Positions 8,030 to 15,294 of a stretch of 64,000 nucleotides of DNA are shown here, piece by piece; positions within the stretch are counted from its first letter, which is position 1, and each line of letters begins with the position of its first letter. The position numbers and the translations under genes are program-made. A model generated the notes under the pieces. That model was not told where the DNA came from. It was given only the letters and a program-made list of their open reading frames with translations, and did no database searches. Source of the stretch: Massilia niastensis DSM 21313 (GTDB lineage Bacteria > Pseudomonadota > Gammaproteobacteria > Burkholderiales > Burkholderiaceae_D); NCBI RefSeq assembly GCF_000382345.1, contig NZ_KB908085.1, positions 1 to 64,000 of the forward strand. The letters run 5' to 3'.

Positions 8030-9615
8030 ACGATTTCCTTTTCGCTCAGCGGCAGGCTGAAGGTGACGCGCAGCCCGCCCAGCGGCGAGTGGGCGAAGGC
8101 GAGCCGCCCGCCGTGGGCGTCGGCCAGGCGCCGGCACAGCGCCAGGCCCAGACCCGCGCCGCCGTGCGCGCGGCTGCGCGAGGCATCGACCCGGTAGAAG
8201 CGCTCGCTCAGGCGCGCCAGCGCCGCATCGGGCACGCCCGGCGCGCTGTCGTCGAGCACCAGCTGCAGGCTGCCCTCGCGGACCTGGGCGCCAAGGCGGA
8301 TGCGCCCGCCGGGCATGGTGTAGCGCAGGCTGTTCTCGAACAGGTTGGCCAGCACCTGGCGGATGCGGTCGGGATCGGCCAGCACGACGCTACCCGACGC
8401 CGCCTCGGACGGGGGCGGGCCGAGCTCCAGCGCCAGTCCGGCCGCGCCGAGGCGCTGCGCGAACGCCTCGGCCTCGGCCGTGGCCAGCCGCCACAGGTCG
8501 ATGCGTTCGCGCCGGCATTCGAGCGCGCCGACATCGGTGCGCGCAAGAAGGTAGAGCTCGTCGATCAGCTTGTTCAGCGCCAGCACCTGGCGCAGCATCG
8601 CTTCCAGCGTCTCCGGGGTGGCGCCGCGCACGCCGTCCTGGACGGCTTCGAGCTGGGCGCGCAGCACGGCCAGCGGGGTGCGCAGTTCGTGCGAGGTGTC
8701 GGCCACCCAGTGGCGGCGCGCCGACTCGGCCTGGGCCAGCCGCTCGGCCAGCACGTTGAAGTGGCGCGCCAGGTCGCCCAGTTCGTCGCTGCGGTCTTCA
8801 GGCAGGCGCACGCCGAAGTCGCCGCCCGCCAGCCGGGAGGCGCCGCGCGCCAGCCGGTCGATCGGACGGCGGAAGTGGCGCGCCAGCAGGCTGGCCGCCA
8901 GCGCGCTGAGCGCCACCGCGGCGCCGGCGATCAGCCACAGGCTGCTGCGCAGTTCGGCAAGGAAGGCATAGGCCATCGCGTCGCTCGGCTGGTGGCTGCG
9001 GGCGACGCCCAGGTAGCCCACGGTGCGGCCTTCGGCCTCGATGGCGCGCCGCGCCAGCGGCCGGGCGCCGGGGGGCTGGCCGGCCAGGTAGCGGCCATCG
9101 GCGTCGAGCAGGGCGACGCGCTGGTGCAGGTCCTGCGTGACGCCGGGCGGCGGCGGCGCCATCGCGCCGGCCACTGGCACGGGCGGCGGCGGCAGCGGCG
9201 GCAGGGGCGGCGCGGGCGGGGCCGGAGGCAGGGGCGGGGCGGGCGCCGTGGGGGAAGCCGGGGGCGCGGGCGGGGCCGGCGCAGCCACGATGCGCGCCAC
9301 CGCGGGCGGCGCGGCGGGAGCGGCCGCGGCCGGCAGCGCCTGGCTGGTGCGCAGCGCCTGCAGGCGTGCCAGTTCGCGCGCGATCCAGCCGCGCCGCGCT
9401 TCATCGGCCGGCACGAAGTCCCAGCCGCCGTGGGCGAGGTACTGGCGCGACAGGGAGGCGGACAGCTCGTCCAGGCGGTCGAGTTCGATCGCGACCGCGT
9501 ACTCGCCGAAGCTGTCGAGGACGTTCTGCCGCAGCAGGAGCACGCCCCCGGCGGCCACGAGCAGGAGGGCCAGCAGGACCGAGGCAAACAGGCGGTAGCC
9601 GATGGAAATCTTCAC
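8026..9615 (-). CDS. Membrane sensor histidine kinase with polyproline periplasmic domain
   Basis: A roughly 529-residue kinase. TM1 is near residues 8-29 and TM2 near 226-247, with a periplasmic domain between. HAMP follows at about 248-300 (HFRRPIDRLARGASRLAGGDF); the H-box DTSHELRTPLAVL holds the phosphoaccepting His at about 309; the ATPase domain has NLFENSLRYT and GGAGLGLALCRRLADAHGG. The periplasmic domain is unusual in carrying a proline tract of nearly 50 residues (about 112-158: PPAPPAPPLPPLPPPP). Start choice: GTG at 9615 giving MKISIGYRLF; a TTG at 9624 is an alternative, and neither has a strong ribosome site. It heads the operon. Confidence 0.92.
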   Translation of the reverse strand: MKISIGYRLFASVLLALLLVAAGGVLLLRQNVLDSFGEYAVAIELDRLDELSASLSRQYLAHGGWDFVPADEARRGWIARELARLQALRTSQALPAAAAPAAPPAVARIVAAPAPPAPPASPTAPAPPLPPAPPAPPLPPLPPPPVPVAGAMAPPPPGVTQDLHQRVALLDADGRYLAGQPPGARPLARRAIEAEGRTVGYLGVARSHQPSDAMAYAFLAELRSSLWLIAGAAVALSALAASLLARHFRRPIDRLARGASRLAGGDFGVRLPEDRSDELGDLARHFNVLAERLAQAESARRHWVADTSHELRTPLAVLRAQLEAVQDGVRGATPETLEAMLRQVLALNKLIDELYLLARTDVGALECRRERIDLWRLATAEAEAFAQRLGAAGLALELGPPPSEAASGSVVLADPDRIRQVLANLFENSLRYTMPGGRIRLGAQVREGSLQLVLDDSAPGVPDAALARLSERFYRVDASRSRAHGGAGLGLALCRRLADAHGGRLAFAHSPLGGLRVTFSLPLSEKEIV

Positions 9616-9874
9616 GGTTATCAAGTTTCGTTGTTGTGTGCTTAACTTGGTGGATTCTTGCTACAAAATTAATATTTTTATAATTAACATCCTATAAATT
9701 GCGCAGAGAGGATAAGAGTTCCCTCGGAGGTTGCCAGACCATCCCGGGTAGGGGAGCGAGGCATGGTCCTACAAAACGACTGCCCGAATGTGGTGTTCAG
9801 GGAAGCTTTCGATGACTAGGATGTGCAACTCGCAGCAGCATTTAGCTGATGTTTCAAATGATCAGGAGGCAATC
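9616..9874. other. AT-rich divergent promoter region
   Basis: The stretch 9655-9700 is markedly AT-rich (ATTAATATTTTTATAATTAA) in a GC-rich genome and lies between the divergently read sensor kinase and the KGG stress protein, so promoters for both probably sit here. The remaining bases up to 9874 form a leader of about 170 nt for the stress gene. No gene is visible. Confidence 0.55.
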
Positions 9875-10306
9875 ATGGCATCGAACAACCAAGGCGGCAA
9901 TCAGGGCAACCAAGGCAACCAGGGTAACCGGGACAATCAAGGCAACCAGGGCAACCAGGGCAACCAGGGCAACCAGGGCGGCGGCGCCAGCCAGCAGAGC
10001 GGTGGCGGCAGCAACCGCGGTTTCGCATCGATGGATCCGCAGAAGCAGCGTGAAATCGCCAGCGAAGGCGGCCGTGCGGCCCATGCCTCGGGCAACGCCC
10101 ACGAGTTCACCTCGGAAGAGGCGCGTCGTGCCGGCTCGATGAGCCACAAGAACGACAGCCAGCAAAGCGGCCCTGGCGGCAGCCAGCAAAGCGGCAACCA
10201 GGGCGGCCAGGCCGGCCAGGGTGGAGGCGGGGGTACCCGCGGCGGTACGCCGGAGCAGCACGCCAAGGCCGGCGCGCAGAGCCACAAGAACGACAACAAG
10301 CGCTAA
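9875..10306 (+). CDS. KGG-repeat general stress protein with glycine/asparagine/glutamine tract
   Basis: A 143-residue, highly hydrophilic and probably disordered protein. Residues about 8-35 are nine Gly-Asn-Gln triplets encoded by a 9-bp tandem repeat (9896-9976). The middle holds a KGG/GsiB-like motif, GFASMDPQKQREIASEGGRA followed by AHEFTSEEARRAG, and a shorter partial copy (GGTPEQHAKAGAQSHKND) ends the protein. The first KGG triplet reads EGG. Relatives are induced by desiccation, osmotic or general stress. Start ATG 9875 after AGGAGGCAATC. A strong terminator follows at 10322. Stress role is inferred from the family. Confidence 0.82.
   Translation: MASNNQGGNQGNQGNQGNRDNQGNQGNQGNQGNQGGGASQQSGGGSNRGFASMDPQKQREIASEGGRAAHASGNAHEFTSEEARRAGSMSHKNDSQQSGPGGSQQSGNQGGQAGQGGGGGTRGGTPEQHAKAGAQSHKNDNKR
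9896..9976 (+). repeat. Nine copies of a 9-bp tandem repeat (GGCAACCAG)
   Basis: In-frame minisatellite within the KGG stress gene; four consecutive identical units at its end (9941-9976) and five variants before. Copy number change would keep the frame and alter the length of the disordered N-terminus. Confidence 0.9.
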
Positions 10307-10321
10307 GCGCGTTTGGTGTCG

Positions 10322-10353
10322 GAAACCGCCGGCGTGGCCGGCGGTTTCTTATT
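10322..10353 (+). terminator. Rho-independent terminator after the KGG protein gene
   Basis: Perfect 12-bp stem GAAACCGCCGGC (10322-10333) / GCCGGCGGTTTC (10337-10348) with loop GTG, then TTATT. Confidence 0.88.
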
Positions 10354-10370
10354 CTGCGCAGTGCGCCGAC

Positions 10371-10467
10371 GGCGCTCCAGTGCACGTCGCGCTGCTAGCG
10401 TCCATCCGCCAACAGTTCGCCCACCTGCAGCTTGCCGAGCAGCTCGACCAGCGCGTCACGCCAGCCA
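10371..10467 (-). pseudogene. Decayed second copy of the 3' end of the diflavin reductase gene
   Basis: These 97 bp match 10684-10780, the last codons of the reductase gene, at an offset of 313 bp with roughly 88 percent identity by eye. On the minus strand it still encodes DALVELLGKLQVGELLADGR, against DALVELLGRQQVGDLLADGR in the intact gene. The following TAC (Tyr) has become TAG, and the original stop TGA has become TGG. No start or upstream part of a gene remains. It is separated from the intact copy by the 194-bp inverted-repeat element. Confidence 0.85.
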
Positions 10468-10661
10468 TTCAGGGTCAGATCTGTCATTCGGACACCGATC
10501 GAGCACCTTTGATTTATCTCAAAATGCTGAGATTATTTCTCTTTTCCTGCCGCGCAATTACGGTCACAGAGACCGGAAAACAGGTCTCAGCAAACTCAAA
10601 GTCGTTCTGAGATTTCGCAAGGGTCGTGCGTCCATGTCCGAATGACAGACCTGACCCTGAA
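10468..10661. mobile_element. 194-bp MITE-like element with 27-bp terminal inverted repeats
   Basis: The left end (10468-10494) begins TTCAGGGTCAGATCTGTC and the right end (10635-10661), read in reverse complement, begins TTCAGGGTCAGGTCTGTC; the 27-bp arms differ at one position. The interior has low GC and small hairpins (ATCTCA/TGAGAT at 10516-10533; GAGACC/GGTCTC at 10569-10588) and no coding capacity. This is the form of a non-autonomous transposable or REP-associated element. It is flanked by two copies of the reductase gene tail, so no ordinary short target duplication is evident. Confidence 0.8.
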
Positions 10662-10689
10662 CTGGACTTTGCATGCCAAGGCCGGCGCT

Positions 10690-12045
10690 TCAGTACACGT
10701 CGCGCCGGTAGCGGCCATCCGCCAGCAGGTCGCCCACCTGCTGCCTGCCGAGCAGCTCGACCAGCGCGTCATGCACGCCGCCGGCCATGCCCTGCAGGCT
10801 GCCGCAGACATAGATGGCCGCGCCGTCGGCGACCCAGGCGCGCAGCATCCCGGCCTGTTCGCGCAGCAGGTGCTGCACGTAGCATGGCGCCTCCTGGTCG
10901 CGCGAGAACGCGAGGTCCAGCCGCGCCAGCGCGCCATCGCCCAGCCATTGCCCGAGTTCTTCGCGGCACAGGAAATCATGCGCCCGGTTGCGTTCGCCGA
11001 ACAGCAGCCAGTTGTCGCGCGCGCCGGCGTCGATGCGGGCCTTGATCAGTGCGCGCAATCCCGCCAGGCCGCTGCCGTTGCCGATGGCGATCAGGGGACG
11101 GCCGGCGTTCCCGTCCAGGCGGAAGCGCTGGTGGGCGCGGATCCGCAGCCGGATCGTGTCGGCGTCGCCCGCGCCCGCACACAGCCAGCCGGAGGCCGCG
11201 CCCGGACTGCCGTCCTCGCGCTGCTGCAGGCGCACCAGCAGTTCCAGCCGGCCCTCGGCAGGGACCGAGGCGATCGAATACTCGCGCGGATGATCGGGGT
11301 CGCCTGGCGCGCTGACCTGGGCCAGGTCGCCCGCTTCCCACACGGGCAGCGCGCCGTCGGCGGGCGCCAGCGCCAGCCGGTAGAGCGGGGCGCCCGCGCT
11401 GCCGGGATTGAGCCGGGTGCGCGCGGCGATGCGCCAGTCGCCATAGGCCGGCGCTTCCCAGTCCGGCGCATCGCTGGTGCCCGCCAGGCGGCTGAGCTGG
11501 TGCTGCCATTCGGCCAGCGCGGCGGGCGCGCCGCGGTCGACGTCGATGCGCCCGAACAGCGGCGTCGCGCCGCGCCCGGCGAGCCAGGCGTCGAGCGCGC
11601 GGCCGAAGCCGCAGTAGTTGGCGTAGCTGCTGTCGCCCAGCGCCAGCACCGCGTAGTGCAGGTGCGACAGGTCGTGCGACTCGCCCATGATCTTGCCGGC
11701 GAAGCGCGCGGCGGTGTCGGGCGCGTCGCCTTCGCCATAGGTGCTGCAGATGAACAGGATGCGTCCGGCCGCTCCCAGCAGGCCGGGATCGAGATCCGAG
11801 ATGCAGGCCGCGCGCGCATCCAGGCCCCCGAGCGTGAGGGTCGCGGCGGTGCGCTGGGCCAGGTATTCGGCGCTGCCGGTCTGGCTCGCGTACACCACCA
11901 GCCAGTCGGCGGGCGCGGCGATGCCGCCGGCCTTGCCGTTGCTGCGCGCCATCCGGGCGCGCCAGATCGCCAGGCACATCGCGAGATAGCTGCCGCACAG
12001 CGCGAGCGCGCCGCCCCAGCGCAGCGGGTCGATGGTCAGCATCAT
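10690..12045 (-). CDS. Membrane-anchored diflavin (CysJ-like) reductase
   Basis: A 451-residue flavoprotein. An N-terminal membrane helix (about 10-28, GALALCGSYLAMCLAIW) precedes a flavodoxin domain (about 47-185) with FMN-loop signatures YASQTGSAEYLA, STYGEGDAPD and LALGDSSYANYC. The rest is a ferredoxin-reductase-like FAD/NAD(P)H domain with REYSIAS (FAD), IGNGSGLAGLRA, LLFGERN and IYVCGSLQGMA. It should move electrons from NAD(P)H through FAD and FMN to a membrane partner. Its ATG overlaps the apbE stop (ATGA, 12042-12045), making it the last gene of the Fur-box operon. Annotation pipelines often call such proteins sulfite reductase alpha, but no hemoprotein subunit is nearby, so an iron-reductase role is more likely. 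Confidence 0.88.
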   Translation of the reverse strand: MMLTIDPLRWGGALALCGSYLAMCLAIWRARMARSNGKAGGIAAPADWLVVYASQTGSAEYLAQRTAATLTLGGLDARAACISDLDPGLLGAAGRILFICSTYGEGDAPDTAARFAGKIMGESHDLSHLHYAVLALGDSSYANYCGFGRALDAWLAGRGATPLFGRIDVDRGAPAALAEWQHQLSRLAGTSDAPDWEAPAYGDWRIAARTRLNPGSAGAPLYRLALAPADGALPVWEAGDLAQVSAPGDPDHPREYSIASVPAEGRLELLVRLQQREDGSPGAASGWLCAGAGDADTIRLRIRAHQRFRLDGNAGRPLIAIGNGSGLAGLRALIKARIDAGARDNWLLFGERNRAHDFLCREELGQWLGDGALARLDLAFSRDQEAPCYVQHLLREQAGMLRAWVADGAAIYVCGSLQGMAGGVHDALVELLGRQQVGDLLADGRYRRDVY

Positions 12046-13055
12046 TGGAGCAGGGCGCGCCAGGCGGCGGAAGTGGTTTCGAGCAGGGCGCCGGGACGGC
12101 GCAGCAGGAAGCGCGCCGCGATGCCGCGCGCGTCGGCATAGGCCAGGCCCTCCTCCGGGCCCAGCACGGTGAGGGCGGTCGACAGCGCGTCGGCGGCCAT
12201 GCAGGTCGGCGCCAGCACCGTCACCGAGGCCAGCCCGTTGGCGACCGGATAGCCGCTGCGCGGGTCGAGCGTATGCGTGACGCGGCGCGGCCCGTGCTGG
12301 AAATAGCGGCGGTAGTCGCCCGAGGTGGCGATCGCCAGCCCGTGCAGGGCGACGACCGGCGCCGCGGCGGTGTCCCCCACGGCGTCGGGCACGCCTTCGA
12401 TCTCGACCCACCATGGATCGCCGCCGGGCTTGACCCCGGCGCCGCGCAGCTCGCCGCCGGCTTCGACCAGGTAGTGGCGCAGGCCGTGGCGTTCCAGGCA
12501 CTGCGCCATGCGGTCGACCGCATAGCCCTTGGCGACCGAGGAAAAATCGAGGATGGCGCCACCCGGCTGGTACAGGCGCCGGCCTTCGGGGTCGAGGCGC
12601 GGCTGGTGCGCGCGGCGGCGCGCCAGCACCTCGTCGATGGCGGCGGCGGCCGGCGCATAGAAGCCGGCCTGGTCGTAGCGCCCGGTGGGGCCGAAGCCCC
12701 ACAGGTTGACCAGGGCGCCGCCGGCCGGGTCGTAGGCGCCATCGGTATCGCGGGCGACCTGCAGCGCGTACTCGGCCACGTCATGGAACTGCGGCGGCAG
12801 CGCATGCCAGCTGCCGCCCGGCGCGCGGTTGTAGCGCGCCAGCAGGGAATCGCTGTCCCAGTGGCTCATCTGGGCCACGATCTCGTCCAGCTCGCGCTGC
12901 AGCGCCTGGCCGAGGGCGTCGCCCGACTGGCCGGACGGCAGCATCATGCGCGCCGACCAGCTGCTGCCCATCGAGGCGCCGCCGGCCTGGTACAGGGCGC
13001 TGCCGGCGGGCGGCTGCGCCAGGTCGATCTGGAGCGGGATCAGGACTGCGCGCAT
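12042..13055 (-). CDS. apbE: FAD:protein FMN transferase (ApbE family)
   Basis: A 337-residue enzyme that covalently attaches FMN from FAD to Thr/Ser in a D-x-x-S/T-G-A-T/S motif of extracytoplasmic proteins. Family segments present are MGSSWSARM, AYDPAGGALVNLWGFG, LDFSSVAKGYAVDRM, VEAGGELRGAG, ATSGDYRRYF, THTLDPRSGYP and the metal-site region MAADALSTAL. No signal peptide or lipobox is apparent from this start, so the location (cytoplasm versus periplasm) is open. It begins one base after the DUF4198 stop and overlaps the reductase start by ATGA. A likely substrate, the DUF2271 protein, is encoded two genes upstream. Confidence 0.93.
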   Translation of the reverse strand: MRAVLIPLQIDLAQPPAGSALYQAGGASMGSSWSARMMLPSGQSGDALGQALQRELDEIVAQMSHWDSDSLLARYNRAPGGSWHALPPQFHDVAEYALQVARDTDGAYDPAGGALVNLWGFGPTGRYDQAGFYAPAAAAIDEVLARRRAHQPRLDPEGRRLYQPGGAILDFSSVAKGYAVDRMAQCLERHGLRHYLVEAGGELRGAGVKPGGDPWWVEIEGVPDAVGDTAAAPVVALHGLAIATSGDYRRYFQHGPRRVTHTLDPRSGYPVANGLASVTVLAPTCMAADALSTALTVLGPEEGLAYADARGIAARFLLRRPGALLETTSAAWRALLQ

Positions 13056-13056
13056 C

Positions 13057-13875
13057 TTATTGCTGCTGCACTTCGAGCGTGGCCGAGTAGCTGTAGCGGC
13101 GCGCGCCGTTTTCGGGCGGCCCCTTGGGCTGCTCGACCGGGTACTTGGCGCTGAGCCAGTACATGTTCGCGGCCGGCAGGGTGAAGCTGGCTTCGCCCTT
13201 GGCGTCGGTGGTGAAGCGCAGTTCGCCGATGGTGCCGCGGTACTTGACGCCGCCCGGCACCAGGCTGAACGGGAAGTTGGCGAGCGGCTTGCCGTCCAGC
13301 TGGAAGCGGAATCTGGCGGTGTCGCCGGCGTGCAGCTCGTTCGGGTTCGTCACCGGCACCAGTTCCAGGCCGGCGCCGCTCGGCTTGAGCGCGCCGCTGC
13401 TGGTCTTGTTGGCCGAGACGAAGGTTTCCAGGCGGGTGTGGGTAATGCTGCGGGTCACGTCCTGGGCGCCGGCCGGGATCTGGCTGGCCACGCTCTCCTC
13501 GGTGCCGCGGAAGCGCCTGGTTTCGCCGTTCAGCTTGTAGCTGCCCATCACGTTGTTGTTCACCATCGCGATGCGGTAGGTGCCGTCCTTCGGCAGGCGC
13601 AGGTCGAGCGTGCTGCGCAGCTTGCCCAGCTGGGCGGCCGGGGCCGCGGCGGTGGCGCCGTCCGGATCGGTCACGGTGACGTTCTCCATGCGCAGCGGCA
13701 CGTGGTCGAAGTCGAACAGGCCTTCCGAGATCGCGCCGTCGATGGTCACCCAGGCTTCCTCCTTCTCGACCAGGGTGGCGCTGGGCAGCATCCAGCCGCG
13801 GTGGGCGCTGGCGCCCAGGGACACGCCGGCCAGGATCAGGCCGAGGACCGTGTTCTTCATCAAATGAGCTTGCAT
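13057..13875 (-). CDS. DUF4198-family periplasmic protein
   Basis: A 272-residue exported protein with signal peptide (about 1-24, ending LILAGVSLGASAHRG) and the DUF4198 beginning HRGWMLPSATLVEKEE. Two beta-rich domains follow; the second is a carboxypeptidase-regulatory-like sandwich (HAGDTARFRFQLDGKPLANF to KGEASFTLPAANMYWLSAKY). DUF4198 proteins accompany metal uptake or TonB loci; the molecular role is unknown. The start at 13875 is preferred because AAAGGAAACC lies just upstream; an ATG at 13902 overlapping the DUF2271 stop would add nine residues. Confidence 0.82.
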   Translation of the reverse strand: MQAHLMKNTVLGLILAGVSLGASAHRGWMLPSATLVEKEEAWVTIDGAISEGLFDFDHVPLRMENVTVTDPDGATAAAPAAQLGKLRSTLDLRLPKDGTYRIAMVNNNVMGSYKLNGETRRFRGTEESVASQIPAGAQDVTRSITHTRLETFVSANKTSSGALKPSGAGLELVPVTNPNELHAGDTARFRFQLDGKPLANFPFSLVPGGVKYRGTIGELRFTTDAKGEASFTLPAANMYWLSAKYPVEQPKGPPENGARRYSYSATLEVQQQ

Positions 13876-13898
13876 GCCGGTTTCCTTTGGGTTTTTTG

Positions 13899-14411
13899 TC
13901 ATTGGATCTGGATCGCTACCGCGCCGAGTTCTTCCTTGCCGGCCGCATTCGCCGCCAGCTTGCCCTTGGCCGGCCAGGTGAACGGCACTTTCACGACTTC
14001 ACGGCCGCCCGCTTCGCGCGCCGCCTCGACCACCAGCTTGTAGTCGCCCGCCGGCAGCTTGTCGAGGCCGGTGCGGGCCTGGGAGAACGAGAGCGTGTGG
14101 CTGCCCGCGGCGCGGGTCGCGCCGCTGACGCCGTCGAGCGGCAGGTCGAGCTCGCGGCCCGACTTGCGCCACCAGGTGCGCAGGTCCTTGACCCACTTCT
14201 CGCCGGCGTCGTCCTTCTTCTTGACGTCGTACAGGACCGCCAGGTTGGAAGCGACGCTCTGGTCGGGACGTTCGATCCAGATGGCCACGTAGGGCTTGTG
14301 GTACTCGGCGACGTTCAGCTGCGGCAGCTCGAATTTGACCGACAGGTCGGCGGCCATGGCCCAGCCGGATGCCAGCGGCAGGGTGAGGGCGAGCGAATGA
14401 GACAGTTTCAT
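13899..14411 (-). CDS. DUF2271 periplasmic protein with ApbE flavinylation motif
   Basis: A 170-residue exported protein (signal peptide MKLSHSLALTLPLASGWAMA). The body is the DUF2271 beta-sandwich: VKFELPQLNVAEYHKPYVAIW, WVKDLRTWWRKSG, and the C-terminal GDYKLVVEAAREAGGREVV. The segment LDGVSGATRAAG (D93 to T99, bases 14115-14135) fits the D-x-x-S-G-A-T consensus where ApbE attaches FMN, as in NqrC and RnfG, so it is probably a periplasmic flavoprotein with FMN on T99. The start at 14411 follows AAGAAGGTACCTG. It lies second in the Fur-box operon, 29 bp after the PepSY gene. Confidence 0.87.
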   Translation of the reverse strand: MKLSHSLALTLPLASGWAMAADLSVKFELPQLNVAEYHKPYVAIWIERPDQSVASNLAVLYDVKKKDDAGEKWVKDLRTWWRKSGRELDLPLDGVSGATRAAGSHTLSFSQARTGLDKLPAGDYKLVVEAAREAGGREVVKVPFTWPAKGKLAANAAGKEELGAVAIQIQ

Positions 14412-14440
14412 CAGGTACCTTCTTGGAGGTGAATGGACAA

Positions 14441-15109
14441 TTAATGAACGAACAAGAGTGCGAGCACGGCCGGCAGGACGATGCCGAAGCCGATCACGGG
14501 CCAGGTGGAAGGCCGGTTGGCCGCGTGGTACTTCAGGATCAGGAAACCGGTGACGCAGAAGACGATGCAGGCGAGCGCGAAGATGTCGATGAACCAGCTC
14601 CACACCGCGCCGGTGTTGCGGCCCTTGTGCATGTCGTTGAGCCAGGAAATCGCGCCGCGCGAGGTCAGCTCGTACTCGGCGCTGCCGTCGACGGCGATGC
14701 GCAGCCAGGCGTCGCCGCCCGGACGGGGCAGGGCGACGTAGGCGTCTTCCTCGCTCCATTCGGCGCGCTTGCCGCGCACGTCGACCGGGAAGGCGCTGTT
14801 CGCCCAGTCGGCGATCTCGCCCGGGAGCGGCAGCTCGGCGTCGGCGTGCTCCTCGGCGTAGGCCTGCAGCTGGGTGCGCAGCAGGGGCGGCAGCTCCGCC
14901 TTGATGCGCGTGACCTCGGGCCTGGCCTCGATCTGGGCCGCATGGTTCAGGGTGAAACCGGTGATGCTAAATAGCAACATCGCCATCAGGCAGATGGCGG
15001 AGCTGATCCAGTGCCATTGGTGCAGCTGCTTCAGCCAGATGGCGCGGCGCGCGCCGGGCAGGGCGGCGGCGGTCGCGGGGGCGGGCGGGGTGGGTACGGT
15101 GGGGTGCAT
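14441..15109 (-). CDS. PepSY-associated transmembrane protein
   Basis: A 222-residue inner-membrane protein of the PepSY-TM-like family. Transmembrane segments are near 34-54 (WISSAICLMAMLLFSITGFTL), 168-193 (WSWFIDIFALACIVFCVTGFLIL) and 203-221, with a periplasmic region of about 110 residues between the first two. Histidines near membrane boundaries (LHQWHW, NDMHKG, LKYHAAN) could bind heme or metal. A proline-rich cytosolic N-terminus precedes TM1. First gene of the five-gene operon; the Fur box ends 7 bases before its ATG at 15109. Expected to pass electrons across the membrane to the DUF2271 protein; this is inference. Confidence 0.82.
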   Translation of the reverse strand: MHPTVPTPPAPATAAALPGARRAIWLKQLHQWHWISSAICLMAMLLFSITGFTLNHAAQIEARPEVTRIKAELPPLLRTQLQAYAEEHADAELPLPGEIADWANSAFPVDVRGKRAEWSEEDAYVALPRPGGDAWLRIAVDGSAEYELTSRGAISWLNDMHKGRNTGAVWSWFIDIFALACIVFCVTGFLILKYHAANRPSTWPVIGFGIVLPAVLALLFVH

Positions 15110-15115
15110 ATTCCA

Positions 15116-15134
15116 AATGATAACGATTATCATT
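15116..15134. promoter_or_regulatory. Fur box controlling the PepSY-DUF2271-DUF4198-apbE-reductase operon
   Basis: AATGATAACGATTATCATT is a near-perfect 19-bp Fur operator, symmetric except in the centre. It lies immediately upstream of the PepSY start codon, so iron-bound Fur should block transcription or its early elongation when iron is plentiful. Confidence 0.9.
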
Positions 15135-15294
15135 TACGTGGTCAACCGGCAAGTCAACTGTACATTTTGTAATAAATAATTTCTCCCCTCCCGCCCTGCC
15201 GCGCTTTGTATGTTGCGTTACAATACCGTGCGCTAATTGGCAGGATAGTGCAAAGAACTACCCCTCTGAATAACGTCCTTCCCCCACAACTTGA

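Noticed and set aside
10690..12702. Extended 670-residue form of the diflavin reductase
   Set aside because: The extra N-terminal part is out-of-frame sequence of apbE; the ATGA overlap at 12042-12045 marks the true start.
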